Positions 11,243-20,631 of a stretch of DNA of 64,000 bases are shown in pieces; within the stretch, counting starts at the first letter, position 1, and every line of letters starts with the position of its first letter. The notes under the pieces were generated by a model. The model searched no databases, was not told the DNA's origin, and saw only the letters and a program-made list of their open reading frames with translations. The stretch comes from Variovorax davisae (GTDB lineage Bacteria; Pseudomonadota; Gammaproteobacteria; Burkholderiales; Burkholderiaceae_C), in the NCBI RefSeq assembly GCF_030316845.1, contig NZ_JASZYS010000007.1, positions 124,001-188,000 on the forward strand, in the 5' to 3' direction. Position numbers and translations under genes: made by a program.

Positions 11243-12646
11243 ATGTCCGCACTCTTTTCCTACGCCGACAACGACCCGTCGTCCGACCGCCAGATCGCGC
11301 AGCTGCGCATTCCGCCGCATTCGATCGAGGCCGAATCGAGCGTGCTGGGCGGCCTGCTGCTCGACAACGGCGCCTGGGACCGGATGGGCGACGTGGTGGT
11401 CGACGGCGACTTCTACCGCCACGAGCACAAGCTGATCTACGCCGCCATCGGCACGCTGATCAACGCCAGCAAGCCGGCCGACGTGATCACGGTCTACGAG
11501 CAACTGCAGAACCTCGGCAAGGCCGACGAGATCGGCGGCCTGGCCTACCTCAACTCGCTGGCGCAGTACGTGCCGAGCGCGAGCAACATCCGGCGCTATG
11601 CCGAGATCGTGCGCGAGCGCTCGATCCTGCGCAAGCTGGTGAGTGCGAGCGACGAGATCGCCACCAACGCCTTCAACACGCAGGGCAAGGCGGTCGACAA
11701 GATCCTCGACGAAGCCGAGCAGAAGATCTTCAACATCGGCGAGGAAGGCTCGCGCATGAAGCAGGGCTTCCAGGGCATGGATTCCCTGGTGGTCGAACTG
11801 CTCGACCGCGTGACCGAGATGGCCGAGAACCCGAACGACATCACGGGCGTGCGCACCGGCTTCTACGAGTTCGACAAGATGACCTCGGGCCTGCAGCCGG
11901 GCGACATGATCGTGCTGGCGGCGCGGCCCTCGATGGGCAAGACCTCGCTGGCCATCAACATCGCAGAGCACGTGGCGCTCAACGAGGGCCTGCCGGTGGC
12001 GGTGTTCTCGATGGAAATGGGCGCCTCGCAGCTGGCGGTGCGTATCGTCGGCTCGATCGGCCGCATCGACCAGGGCCACCTGCGCACCGGCAAGCTGACC
12101 GACGAGGAATGGCCGCGGCTGACCGAGGCCATCGAGAAGCTGCGCAATGTCTCGCTGCACATCGACGAGACGCCCGGCCTCACCACGAGCGAGCTGCGTG
12201 CCAACGCGCGGCGGCTGGCGCGCCAGTACGGCAAGCTCGGGCTGATCGTGGTCGACTACCTGCAGCTCATGAGCGTCTCGAGCAGCATGAACGACGAAAA
12301 CCGCGCCACGGCGGTGGGCGAAATCTCGCGTGGGCTGAAGATGCTGGCCAAGGAACTCAAGTGCCCGGTGATCGCGCTGTCGCAGTTGAGCCGCGGCGTC
12401 GAGAGCCGCACCGACAAGCGCCCGATGATGAGCGACCTGCGCGAATCCGGGGCGATCGAGCAGGATGCCGACATCATCATGTTCATCTACCGCGACGACT
12501 ACTACGACAAGAACAGCAAGGAGCCGGGCGTCGCCGAGGTGATCATCAGCAAGCACCGCAACGGCCCGACCGGCACCGTCAAGCTGGCCTTCCTGAAGCC
12601 GCTCACCAAGTTCGAGAACCTGGCCGGGGGCGGCAACGATTTCTAG
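11243..12646 (+). CDS. dnaB: Replicative DNA helicase DnaB
   Basis: 467 residues from ATG 11243, which has AAGGA at 11233-11237; an in-frame start at 11225 has no such site. The N-terminal DnaG-interacting domain ('IPPHSIEAESSVLGGLLLD') is followed by a linker and a RecA-type motor with Walker A 'ARPSMGKT' at 227-234, 'VFSMEMGASQLAVRI', Walker B 'LIVVDYLQLM' and 'ESGAIEQDADIIMFIYRDD'. No intein is present. It unwinds DNA 5'-3' as a hexamer at the replication fork. Its TAG overlaps the stop of the convergent WYL regulator. Confidence 0.97.
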   Translation: MSALFSYADNDPSSDRQIAQLRIPPHSIEAESSVLGGLLLDNGAWDRMGDVVVDGDFYRHEHKLIYAAIGTLINASKPADVITVYEQLQNLGKADEIGGLAYLNSLAQYVPSASNIRRYAEIVRERSILRKLVSASDEIATNAFNTQGKAVDKILDEAEQKIFNIGEEGSRMKQGFQGMDSLVVELLDRVTEMAENPNDITGVRTGFYEFDKMTSGLQPGDMIVLAARPSMGKTSLAINIAEHVALNEGLPVAVFSMEMGASQLAVRIVGSIGRIDQGHLRTGKLTDEEWPRLTEAIEKLRNVSLHIDETPGLTTSELRANARRLARQYGKLGLIVVDYLQLMSVSSSMNDENRATAVGEISRGLKMLAKELKCPVIALSQLSRGVESRTDKRPMMSDLRESGAIEQDADIIMFIYRDDYYDKNSKEPGVAEVIISKHRNGPTGTVKLAFLKPLTKFENLAGGGNDF

Positions 12647-13347
12647 CGCGCTTCGCCGGCGTTGTCCGCGTCGGCCTTGAGCCGGCGCAGCATGTCGGCC
12701 AGGGTCTTGCCCGGCTCGTCCCTGAAGCGCTCCGGCAGCACCTCGATGCGGTCGATGCGGTCGATCCGAAATCCGCGGAAGTCGTCGCGCAGCTCGCACC
12801 AGGCCGAGAAGGTCCAGACCTTGCCCCAGTAGAAGCAGCCCAGCGGACGCACCGTGCGCAGGCTGGGGGCGCCGGCGACGTCGCGGTAGTCCATGCGCAG
12901 CTTGTGGCGCGACTGCACCGCCTCGCGCAAGGTCTGCAGTCGATCGCGCGTGCCGGCGTCGAGCACGTAGGCCGGCGCATAGAGCGCCAGGCTCTCGGCC
13001 GACACCCGTGCCGCCGGCGGCAGCACCGACAGGATCTTGCCGAGCGCCGATTCGATGTCGCGGGCCATCGCGGCGTCGACCCAGCTCTGTGCCAGGCGCG
13101 CCGACGCGACCAGTGCCGCCGCTTCGTCCTGCGTGAACATCAGCGGCGGCAGGTCGAAGCCGGAGCCGAGCCGGTAGCCGACGCCGGCTTCGCCTTCGAT
13201 CGGCACGCCCTGGCTTTGCAGGTCGGCGACATCGCGGTAGACGGTGCGCTCCGAGACCTCGAGCCGTTGCGCCAGGAAGGCGGCCGTGGTGAGCCGGCGC
13301 CCGCGGATGAGCTGGACGATGTGGAACAGGCGGTCGGCGCGGCGCAT
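12643..13347 (-). CDS. YafY-type HTH/WYL transcriptional regulator
   Basis: 234 residues. A winged HTH at residues about 3-58 ('RRLTTAAFLAQRLEVSERTVYRDVADLQSQGVPI') is followed by a WYL domain ('SRHKLRMDYRDV...RTVRPLGCFYWGKVWTFSAWCELRDDFRGFRIDRI') around 140-205. WYL domains usually sense a ligand or single-stranded nucleic acid and adjust DNA binding. It is the last gene of a minus-strand operon beginning with the VOC gene at 14974, so it probably autoregulates that operon; an inverted repeat at 15019-15046 is a candidate operator. Confidence 0.9.
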   Translation of the reverse strand: MRRADRLFHIVQLIRGRRLTTAAFLAQRLEVSERTVYRDVADLQSQGVPIEGEAGVGYRLGSGFDLPPLMFTQDEAAALVASARLAQSWVDAAMARDIESALGKILSVLPPAARVSAESLALYAPAYVLDAGTRDRLQTLREAVQSRHKLRMDYRDVAGAPSLRTVRPLGCFYWGKVWTFSAWCELRDDFRGFRIDRIDRIEVLPERFRDEPGKTLADMLRRLKADADNAGEAR

Positions 13348-13355
13348 GCAGGGGG

Positions 13356-13847
13356 TCAGCTTCCGATGGTCTTGGTTTCGTAGTCTTCGACGAAATAGCG
13401 CCTGCCTCGCTGGACCACGGCGTGGCCTTCGGCTTCGAGGCGGCGCATGAGTTCATCGAGGCCTCCGGGGTATTTGAGGTTGAGTTCGCCGTCGACCTTC
13501 AGGGTGCGCCAGTAGGGCGTGATGTCGGCGCGGCCGGCCTGCCGGTCTTCTGCCGCCGCCTGCGCAGCCATGCTGGCGAAGATCGCGGTGGTCACGGTGC
13601 AGCCGATGGTGGCGCCGTGTTCGCGCGCCAGTTGCTCGCCGATGCCGAAGACGGTCACGAGACGGCCCTCCGGCACCCGCCGCATCGCCTCCTCGACCTC
13701 GCGCGGGGAGGGCGTCACGATGGTCCCCGGTCCGTGACGGCGCTGCATGGCGGGCGGGATGGGCTTCACTTCGGGCAGCCGCGGGTAGCCTGCGAGTTTT
13801 TCTCGCCAGCTCTTCTTGCCGTGCCGACCGCCGGTGGTGCTGCTCAT
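13356..13847 (-). CDS. Alkyltransferase-like protein of the MGMT superfamily lacking the acceptor Cys
   Basis: 163 residues. After a basic 45-residue N-terminus, residues about 50-155 follow the MGMT DNA-binding fold ('MRRVPEGRLVTVFGIGEQLA...KYPGGLDELMRRLEAEGH'). Where MGMT has PCHRV and classical alkyltransferase-like proteins PWHRV, this one reads 'ITPYWRTLK', so methyl transfer by that Cys is not possible. It could bind damaged bases and flag them for repair, as ATL proteins do; this is inference from the fold. It starts one base upstream of the preceding stop region, tightly coupled in the operon. Confidence 0.65.
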   Translation of the reverse strand: MSSTTGGRHGKKSWREKLAGYPRLPEVKPIPPAMQRRHGPGTIVTPSPREVEEAMRRVPEGRLVTVFGIGEQLAREHGATIGCTVTTAIFASMAAQAAAEDRQAGRADITPYWRTLKVDGELNLKYPGGLDELMRRLEAEGHAVVQRGRRYFVEDYETKTIGS

Positions 13848-13848
13848 G

Positions 13849-14316
13849 TCAGTCCGTCAGGATTCCGATGTGGATGGCGACCTGGTCGGGGCCGCTGTAG
13901 GCCTCGAAGTCGCTCTTGTAGCGACGCTGGATCTCGGGGTGCGCATCGAAATAGTGCCAGATCGCCTGCCACACCGCGAGCACCATCTGCGGCATCTCGC
14001 CGTGGCCCTGAAAGACCAGGTAGTCGCCGCCCTCGATCCGCACGCTCGCGGGGCCGTCCGCCACGGCGACGCCGGTCGTGATGTCGAAGGCCCCGTGGGC
14101 ATCGGTCTCGTAGTCCGAGTAGACGCCGAAGAGCCGCATGTCGTCGACGCGGTGCGGCGTCTTCTCGTAGACCCGCTCGCCGAAGAAGCGGTCCCACAGT
14201 GTGCCGATGCGGGCGGCCTGCGGATCGCTCTCGTCGCGGTTGGTGGTGCGTGCGGTGAGCCCCGCGACGCGGAAGGGTTCGAGGCGTTGACGTTGGGGTT
14301 GGGATTGGGATTGCAT
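13849..14316 (-). CDS. GyrI-like small-molecule-binding protein
   Basis: 155 residues from the ATG at 14316, which follows GGAG at six bases; longer starts at 14328/14340 run into the preceding pseudogene. 'RVAGLTARTTNRDESDP...IGTLWDRFFGERV', 'FGVYSDYETDAHGAFDITTGVAV' and 'YLVFQGHGEMPQMVLAVWQAIWHYFD' match the GyrI-like/effector-binding (AraC E-binding, SOUL-like) fold, which binds amphipathic small molecules. Cytoplasmic. Operon neighbours (VOC, WYL) suggest a response to a toxic compound, which is inference. Confidence 0.8.
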   Translation of the reverse strand: MQSQSQPQRQRLEPFRVAGLTARTTNRDESDPQAARIGTLWDRFFGERVYEKTPHRVDDMRLFGVYSDYETDAHGAFDITTGVAVADGPASVRIEGGDYLVFQGHGEMPQMVLAVWQAIWHYFDAHPEIQRRYKSDFEAYSGPDQVAIHIGILTD

Positions 14317-14327
14317 GGTTTTCTCCA

Positions 14328-14598
14328 TCATCGGTTCCAAGGGCCGAGGCCTTGCAGCTCGGCCCGCATGGCGGCCGCGATCAGTCCGAAATCGTGGTCG
14401 TTGACCTCGAACAGGCCGGCCCAGGGTGGTGGTCGGCGCGTCACAAGCGGCATGGTCGCCGGCGCGGATGCGCTGGAGCGACGCCCGCTAGCCATGGCCG
14501 ACCTGCATGAAGCCGCCCGCGGGATCGTCGCGGCCGCGACGCGCATGTTCCGCGCTGGCGACGGCGATCCAGTTCCTGTGCCTGCGGGCGGCGGTCAT
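14328..14598 (-). pseudogene. Decayed EVE-domain gene
   Basis: ATG 14598 lies four bases after the VOC stop. The first 36 codons read 'MTAARRHRNWIAVASAEHAR', then '...GGFMQVGHG', a clear EVE-domain N-terminus, followed by TAG (14490-14488) where the family has Lys (AAG). Beyond the stop the same frame continues 'RASLQRIRAGDH', still EVE-like. The frame is then lost and roughly 60 codons are missing; the C-terminal family ending reappears in another frame as 'GLFEVNDHDFGLIAAAM'. A full EVE protein needs about 145 residues; only about 90 codons of space remain. EVE proteins read modified bases (YTH/PUA-like fold). Confidence 0.8.
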
Positions 14599-14602
14599 GG
14601 CG

Positions 14603-14974
14603 TCAGGCCAGGGCGTGCAGGCCGACTTCGTTGCCCTCGGTGTCGCGCAGCACCGCGAACGAGCCCATGTCGCCCGGCAACGCCGTCTTCGGCGTCACGA
14701 TCTGTCCGCCCGCCGGCGCCACGCGCGACAGCGCGGCGTCGATGCTCGGCATGCAGTCGAGATAGATCCGCACGCCGCTGCCCGCGGCGGCAGCGCGCGG
14801 GGCGCCGGCCACCAGGCAGCCGCCGGTGGCCGGCTCCTCGTAGGCAAAGATCGCCATCGCGGCGCCGCCCATGTCCTCGCGCTTGAGCGCGCGGCCGAGC
14901 ACCTTCTCGTAGAAGGACTGGGCTCGGTCCAGGTCGGCGACGGGGATTTCGAACCAGTTGATGGTGGTGGTCAT
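14603..14974 (-). CDS. VOC (glyoxalase/bleomycin-resistance) family protein
   Basis: 123 residues with the paired beta-alpha-beta-beta-beta modules of the vicinal-oxygen-chelate fold: 'INWFEIPVADLDRAQSFYEKVLG' at the start and 'GSFAVLRDTEGNEVGLHA' at the end with a metal-ligand-like Glu. Members act as glyoxalases, dioxygenases or drug-binding proteins; the substrate cannot be told here. First gene of the minus-strand operon that continues through the EVE remnant, GyrI-like, ATL-like and WYL genes. Confidence 0.88.
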   Translation of the reverse strand: MTTTINWFEIPVADLDRAQSFYEKVLGRALKREDMGGAAMAIFAYEEPATGGCLVAGAPRAAAAGSGVRIYLDCMPSIDAALSRVAPAGGQIVTPKTALPGDMGSFAVLRDTEGNEVGLHALA

Positions 14975-15018
14975 GGTGGCTTCCTCAGGGGGTGAAAGAA
15001 GCCTCCATGCTGCGCGCC

Positions 15019-15046
15019 GCCTGCTGACAACGTAGTGTCAGCAGGC
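15019..15046. promoter_or_regulatory. Perfect 11-bp inverted repeat before the VOC-WYL operon
   Basis: GCCTGCTGACA (15019-15029), spacer ACGTAG, TGTCAGCAGGC (15036-15046): 11 perfect base pairs. It lies 45 bp upstream of the VOC start and 27 bp after the phoH stop. There is no T-run on either strand, which argues against a simple terminator. Best guess is an operator for the WYL regulator encoded at the end of this operon. Confidence 0.6.
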
Positions 15047-15072
15047 TTCAGCAGCGGCGAAAAGCGGCCGAG

Positions 15073-16812
15073 CTACAGAACTTCGCTGGCGAAGTCGGCG
15101 AGGCGCGAGCGCTCGCCGCGCGCCAGCGTGATGTGCCCGCTGTGCGGCCAGCCCTTGAACTTGTCGACCGCGAAGGTGAGGCCGGACGAGCCTTCGGTGA
15201 GGTAGGGCGTGTCGATCTGCGCCAGGTTGCCCATGCAGATGATCTTGGTGCCCGGGCCGGCGCGCGTGACCAGCGTCTTCATCTGCTTGGGCGTGAGGTT
15301 CTGCGCCTCGTCGATGATCACGTACTTGTTCAGGAACGTACGCCCGCGCATGAAGTTCATGCTCTTGATCTTGATCCGGCTGCGGATCAGCTCGTTGGTG
15401 GCCGCCCGGCCCCACTCGCCGGCGCCGCCGCCGTCGCCCTTGGCCAGGAACTCGAGGTTGTCGTCGAGCGCGCCCATCCAGGGGCCCATCTTCTCTTCCT
15501 CGGTGCCGGGCAGGAAGCCGATGTCCTCGCCCACGCTGACGGTCGCGCGGGTCATGATGATCTCGGTGTAGCGGCGGTCGTCGAGCACCTGCGTCAGGCC
15601 CGAGGCCAGCGCCATCAGGGTCTTGCCGGTGCCGGCGGTGCCGGTCAGGGTGACGAAGTCGACGTCGGGGTCCATCAGCAGGTTCATCGCGAAGTTCTGC
15701 TCGCGGTTGCGGGTGTTCACGCCCCAGACGGCGTTCTTCACCGAGCCGTAGTCCTTGAGCGTCTTGAGCACCGCGGTCTTGTCGCGGATCTCGGTCACGC
15801 GCGCATACATGCTGGGCTCGCCGGGCGCCTCGAAGTACACGAACTGGTTGATGTAGAGGTTCGGCACGATCGGGCCGCTGATGCGGTAGAAGGTGCTGCT
15901 GCCGCTCTGCCAGCTCTCGACCGTCTTGCTCTGGCGGGTCCAGAAGTCGGCCGGCAGGGCCAGCGAGCCGGCGTAGAGCAGGTCCCCGTCTTCGAGCGTC
16001 TTGTCGTTCTGGTAATCGTCGGCGGCCAGCCCGAGCGCGCGTGCCTTGACGCGCATGTTGATGTCCTTCGACACCAGCACCACTTCCTGCTTCGGCCGGC
16101 CGGGCGCGTCATCGGCGTAGAGGTCGCGCAGCGCCTGCACCACGCCCAGGATCTGGTTGTCGGCCTTGCCCTGCGGCAGGCTGGTCGGCAGCGTGTAGTC
16201 GAGCGGCGCGGTCTGGAAGAACAGCTTGCCGCCGGCCTCGCGGTGGCCGGTGGTGTCGAGTTTCAGGCCCTTGCCGATGTCGGCACCCTGGGCGCCGGCG
16301 AGGGCGTCGAGCGTGCGGCTGGTCTGGCGGCCGTTGCGCGCGACTTCGGTGGTGCCCTTCTTGTGGCCGTCGAGTTCCTCCAGCACGATCATCGGCAGGA
16401 AGATGTCGTGCTCCTCGAAGCGGAACAGGCACATCGGATCGTGCAGCAGCACGTTGGTGTCGAGCACGAAGAGCTTGGCCGGGCCGTTGGATTTGCTGCG
16501 CTTGGGGCGCGGCGCCGGCTGCGGTGCCGGGGCGGGCACCCGGGCGCGGGTCTCCACCTGCACGGCCGGCTCCGGTGCCGGACGCGGCGGCGCCTTGGCC
16601 CGGGGCAGCGGCGGCGGCTCGATCGCGGCGCCGGCCTCGGCCGCGTGGCGGTCGAACAATTCGAGCGGCTGGGGCCCGTTCGCGTCGCTTTGCTCAGTCC
16701 TGCGGTCGGCCGAGCGGCGGCCGTTGCGTCCGTGCGAGGACCGGGCGGGCGCGTCGTGGGCGTCCGGCGACAGCAGTGCGGCGCGTTTCGTGGGGGCGGG
16801 AGGCAAGGGCAT
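15073..16812 (-). CDS. PhoH-family ATPase with N-terminal PIN domain
   Basis: 579 residues from ATG 16812; a TTG at 16830 is also possible and neither has a clear Shine-Dalgarno. Residues 1-110 are a low-complexity Pro/Ala/Arg tail. A PIN nuclease domain begins at about 113 ('KLFVLDTNVLLHDP', further acidic residue in 'VLEELDGHKKG'), and the PhoH ATPase occupies the C-terminal half with Walker A 'GTAGTGKT' near 390 and Walker B 'YVIIDEAQNLTP'. PIN-PhoH (PhoH2/YlaK) proteins are RNA helicase/nucleases. The disordered Pro-rich head is unusual and of unknown purpose. Confidence 0.92.
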   Translation of the reverse strand: MPLPPAPTKRAALLSPDAHDAPARSSHGRNGRRSADRRTEQSDANGPQPLELFDRHAAEAGAAIEPPPLPRAKAPPRPAPEPAVQVETRARVPAPAPQPAPRPKRSKSNGPAKLFVLDTNVLLHDPMCLFRFEEHDIFLPMIVLEELDGHKKGTTEVARNGRQTSRTLDALAGAQGADIGKGLKLDTTGHREAGGKLFFQTAPLDYTLPTSLPQGKADNQILGVVQALRDLYADDAPGRPKQEVVLVSKDINMRVKARALGLAADDYQNDKTLEDGDLLYAGSLALPADFWTRQSKTVESWQSGSSTFYRISGPIVPNLYINQFVYFEAPGEPSMYARVTEIRDKTAVLKTLKDYGSVKNAVWGVNTRNREQNFAMNLLMDPDVDFVTLTGTAGTGKTLMALASGLTQVLDDRRYTEIIMTRATVSVGEDIGFLPGTEEEKMGPWMGALDDNLEFLAKGDGGGAGEWGRAATNELIRSRIKIKSMNFMRGRTFLNKYVIIDEAQNLTPKQMKTLVTRAGPGTKIICMGNLAQIDTPYLTEGSSGLTFAVDKFKGWPHSGHITLARGERSRLADFASEVL

Positions 16813-16851
16813 GGAGGGTGTCGCTCGCAAAAGTAAAGGGGCCAGAAAGCG

Positions 16852-16885
16852 AAAAAGCCGCCTGAAGACCAGGGCGGCTTTTTTC
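16852..16885. terminator. Near-symmetric terminator between the peroxiredoxin gene and phoH
   Basis: AAAAAGCCGCC (from 16853) and GGCGGCTTTTTT (to 16884) form a long stem with A-run and T-run on opposite sides, so it can terminate in both directions. In the minus direction it lies downstream of the peroxiredoxin gene and about 40 bp before the phoH start. Confidence 0.85.
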
Positions 16886-17002
16886 GGTGGATGCGGTCGT
16901 GGAGCTCAACGGCATGAAGCCATTATGCACATCGCACGTGACGCAACCGGTGATCGTTGCGCTTCGCCAACGCGAGCGCGCAAAACCACACGAATTCGGG
17001 TT

Positions 17003-17479
17003 TCAGGCGGATTTCTTGAGCGCCTTGACTGCCTTCAGGACGTCGTCGACGTGGCCCGGGACCTTGAGGCCCCGCCATTCGGCCTTCAGGATGCCGTCGG
17101 CGCCGATCAGGAAGGTGCTGCGCTCGATGCCCTTGACCTTCTTGCCGTACATGATCTTGTTCTTGACCACACCGAACATGTGGCACATCTTCTCTTCGGT
17201 ATCGGCGATCAGCTCGAAGGGGAGCTCGAGCTTCGCCTTGAATTCGTCGTGCGACTTCATGTTGTCGCGCGAGACGCCGAACACGGTGGCGCCGGCTTTC
17301 TCGAAATCCTTGTAGCGATCGCGGAATTGCATCGCCTCGGTCGTGCAACCCGGGGTATTGTCCTTGGGGTAGAAGTACATGACCAGCACATGGCCGAGGT
17401 GAGAGGTGTTCGAGACCTTCAGGCCGCCTGTCGCATTGGCGTCGAATTCGGGAATGGGTTTGTTGACAACGATCGCCAT
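17003..17479 (-). CDS. bcp: Peroxiredoxin of the Bcp/PrxQ group, one-Cys form
   Basis: 158 residues, thioredoxin fold. The peroxidatic Cys is residue 45 in 'YPKDNTPGCTTEA', and the Arg in 'GIERSTFLI' completes the site. The resolving Cys that many Bcp proteins carry five residues later is absent (Met/Gln instead); the other Cys, in 'KMCHMFG', lies elsewhere. So it is a 1-Cys or atypical enzyme needing an external thiol. It reduces H2O2 and organic hydroperoxides in the cytoplasm. Monocistronic; a terminator follows at 16852-16885. Confidence 0.93.
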   Translation of the reverse strand: MAIVVNKPIPEFDANATGGLKVSNTSHLGHVLVMYFYPKDNTPGCTTEAMQFRDRYKDFEKAGATVFGVSRDNMKSHDEFKAKLELPFELIADTEEKMCHMFGVVKNKIMYGKKVKGIERSTFLIGADGILKAEWRGLKVPGHVDDVLKAVKALKKSA

Positions 17480-17608
17480 GAAACTTGTTTTCTCCGTTTG
17501 ATTCCATGTCCGACCCAGTCGGGATCATGGAGGATTGGTCGTTGCTAACTGAGGGCTGGCCGCCGGTTCGCAACCCGCGATTTTACCCCGAAATGACTCC
17601 AATTGCCC

Positions 17609-17983
17609 TCAAGGTCTCTCGATAAGGAGCGCCGCGAGCACATGGCGGCCCTCGCTGGCGAGGATGTTGTAGGTCCGGCAGGCCGCGGGGGTGTCCATGG
17701 TCTCGACGCCGGTGCGCTGCGCCATCAGGGGTTGCAGCCAAGCCGGCTGCGGGAAGCGGATGCGGCTGCCGCTGCCGAAGATGACCAGTTCGGCGCCCAG
17801 CGAGGCCAGCTGGGCGAAATGCTCGGCACCGAGCTGGCCGAAGTCGCTGGCGTCCCATTCGAAGCGCTCCCCGCGGGAGCCGACCACGACGCTGGATTCC
17901 ACCCGTTCGTTGTTGATGGCGACCCAGCCCGGGCCGTGCGCAGTGAGGGTCTGGACGTCGGATTTGTCAGGCTGGAGCTTCAT
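17609..17983 (-). CDS. Mth938-like domain protein (DUF498)
   Basis: 124 residues, the usual length of the Mth938/NDUFAF3 family. Typical segments are 'DKSDVQTLTAHGPGWVAIN', 'ELVIFGSGSRIRFPQPAW' and 'GVETMDTPAACRTYNILASEGRHVLAALL'. The mitochondrial relative assists complex I assembly; the bacterial role is not settled. Divergently placed next to the alaA-like gene, sharing an AT-rich 60-bp promoter interval. Confidence 0.85.
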   Translation of the reverse strand: MKLQPDKSDVQTLTAHGPGWVAINNERVESSVVVGSRGERFEWDASDFGQLGAEHFAQLASLGAELVIFGSGSRIRFPQPAWLQPLMAQRTGVETMDTPAACRTYNILASEGRHVLAALLIERP

Positions 17984-18049
17984 CGGGGAGGGGGTTGAAA
18001 TGTGGTCAAATTATAGGTTTTCCCCTGCGCAGACCCCCTTGGAGGGACT

Positions 18050-19276
18050 TTGAAACCGCTCAAGAAATCGGCCAAGCTGGCCAACGTGCTCTACGACATC
18101 CGCGGCCCGATCATGGACGCCGCGAAGCAGATGGAGGAAGAGGGCCAGAAGATCATCAAGCTCAACATCGGCAATCTCGCCGTGTTCGGCTTCGATGCGC
18201 CCGAGGAGGTGCAGCAGGACATGATCCGCAACCTGCCGGCCTCGGCCGGCTACTCGGACAGCAAGGGCATCTTCGCGGCGCGCAAGGCGGTGATGCACGA
18301 GACCCAGAAGCAGGGCATCGCGGGCGTCACGCTCGACGACATCTACCTCGGCAACGGCGCCAGCGAGCTGATCGCGATGGCCACCAACGCGCTGCTCAAC
18401 GACGGCGACGAGCTGCTGCTGCCGGCGCCCGACTACCCGCTGTGGACCGCGGTGGCCAGCCTCTCGGGCGGGCGCCCGGTGCATTACGTGTGCGACGAGG
18501 ACAACGGCTGGATGCCGAGCCTCGACGACATCCGCGCCAAGATCACGCCGCGCACCCGGGGCATCGTGGTGATCAACCCCAACAATCCCACGGGCGCGCT
18601 CTACTCGGACGAGCTGCTCAAGGGCATCGTCGCGATCGCCCGCGAGCACGGCCTGGTGATCTTCGCCGACGAGGTCTATGACAAGGTCCTGTACGACGGC
18701 GTCAGGCACACGGCGATCGCCAGCCTGTCGAAGGACGTCCTGACGCTGACCTTCAACTCGCTGTCCAAGAGCTACCGCTCCTGCGGCTACCGCGCCGGCT
18801 GGCTGGTGGTGTCGGGCGACAAGAAGATGGCGCGCGACTACATCGAGGGCCTCAACATGCTCTCGAACATGCGGCTGTGCGCCAACGTGCCGGGCCAGTG
18901 GGCGATCCAGACCGCGCTCGGCGGCTACCAGAGCATCAACGACCTGGTCGCCCCGGGCGGCCGCCTGCGCCGCCAGCGCGACCTGGCCTACGACCTGATC
19001 ACCGCGATCCCGGGCGTGAGCTGCGTCAAGCCCAGCGCGGCGCTCTACATGTTTCCCAAGCTCGACCCGAAGGTTTATCCGATCGAGGACGACCGGCAGT
19101 TCTTCCTCGACCTGCTGAAGGAGACCAAGGTGATGCTGGTGCAGGGCACGGGCTTCAACTGGGCCACGCCCGATCATTTCCGGATCGTGTTCCTGCCGCA
19201 CGAAGAGGATCTGCGCGAGGCGGTCAACCGCATCGCCGGCTTCCTCGAACGCTATCGAAACCGGGCCGCGGCCTGA
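18050..19276 (+). CDS. alaA: AlaA-like alanine/pyridoxal-phosphate aminotransferase
   Basis: 408 residues from TTG 18050, supported by GGAGG at 18041-18045 and by the conserved N-terminus. Fold-type I aminotransferase: 'LNIGNLAVFGFDAPEEV', 'LGNGASELIAM', 'INPNNPTGALYS', and the PLP Lys at residue 240 in 'SLSKSYRSCGYRAGW'. E. coli AlaA makes alanine from pyruvate and glutamate. The gene leads into hom-thrC, so it may be cotranscribed with amino-acid biosynthesis genes. Confidence 0.9.
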   Translation: MKPLKKSAKLANVLYDIRGPIMDAAKQMEEEGQKIIKLNIGNLAVFGFDAPEEVQQDMIRNLPASAGYSDSKGIFAARKAVMHETQKQGIAGVTLDDIYLGNGASELIAMATNALLNDGDELLLPAPDYPLWTAVASLSGGRPVHYVCDEDNGWMPSLDDIRAKITPRTRGIVVINPNNPTGALYSDELLKGIVAIAREHGLVIFADEVYDKVLYDGVRHTAIASLSKDVLTLTFNSLSKSYRSCGYRAGWLVVSGDKKMARDYIEGLNMLSNMRLCANVPGQWAIQTALGGYQSINDLVAPGGRLRRQRDLAYDLITAIPGVSCVKPSAALYMFPKLDPKVYPIEDDRQFFLDLLKETKVMLVQGTGFNWATPDHFRIVFLPHEEDLREAVNRIAGFLERYRNRAAA

Positions 19277-19308
19277 GTTCCTCCCCATTGCTCCAGAAGA
19301 CACATCGA

Positions 19309-20630
<1,322 letters not shown>

Positions 20631-20631
<1 letters not shown>

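Noticed and set aside
14328..14546. 72-codon frame as an independent small gene
   Set aside because: Only its last 30 residues resemble a protein family (EVE); it is the out-of-frame remnant of the pseudogene.
17995..18017. TTGAAA and TATAGG as -35/-10 of the alaA-like gene
   Set aside because: Spacing is only about 11 bp, too short for a sigma-70 promoter; AT-richness alone is not enough.
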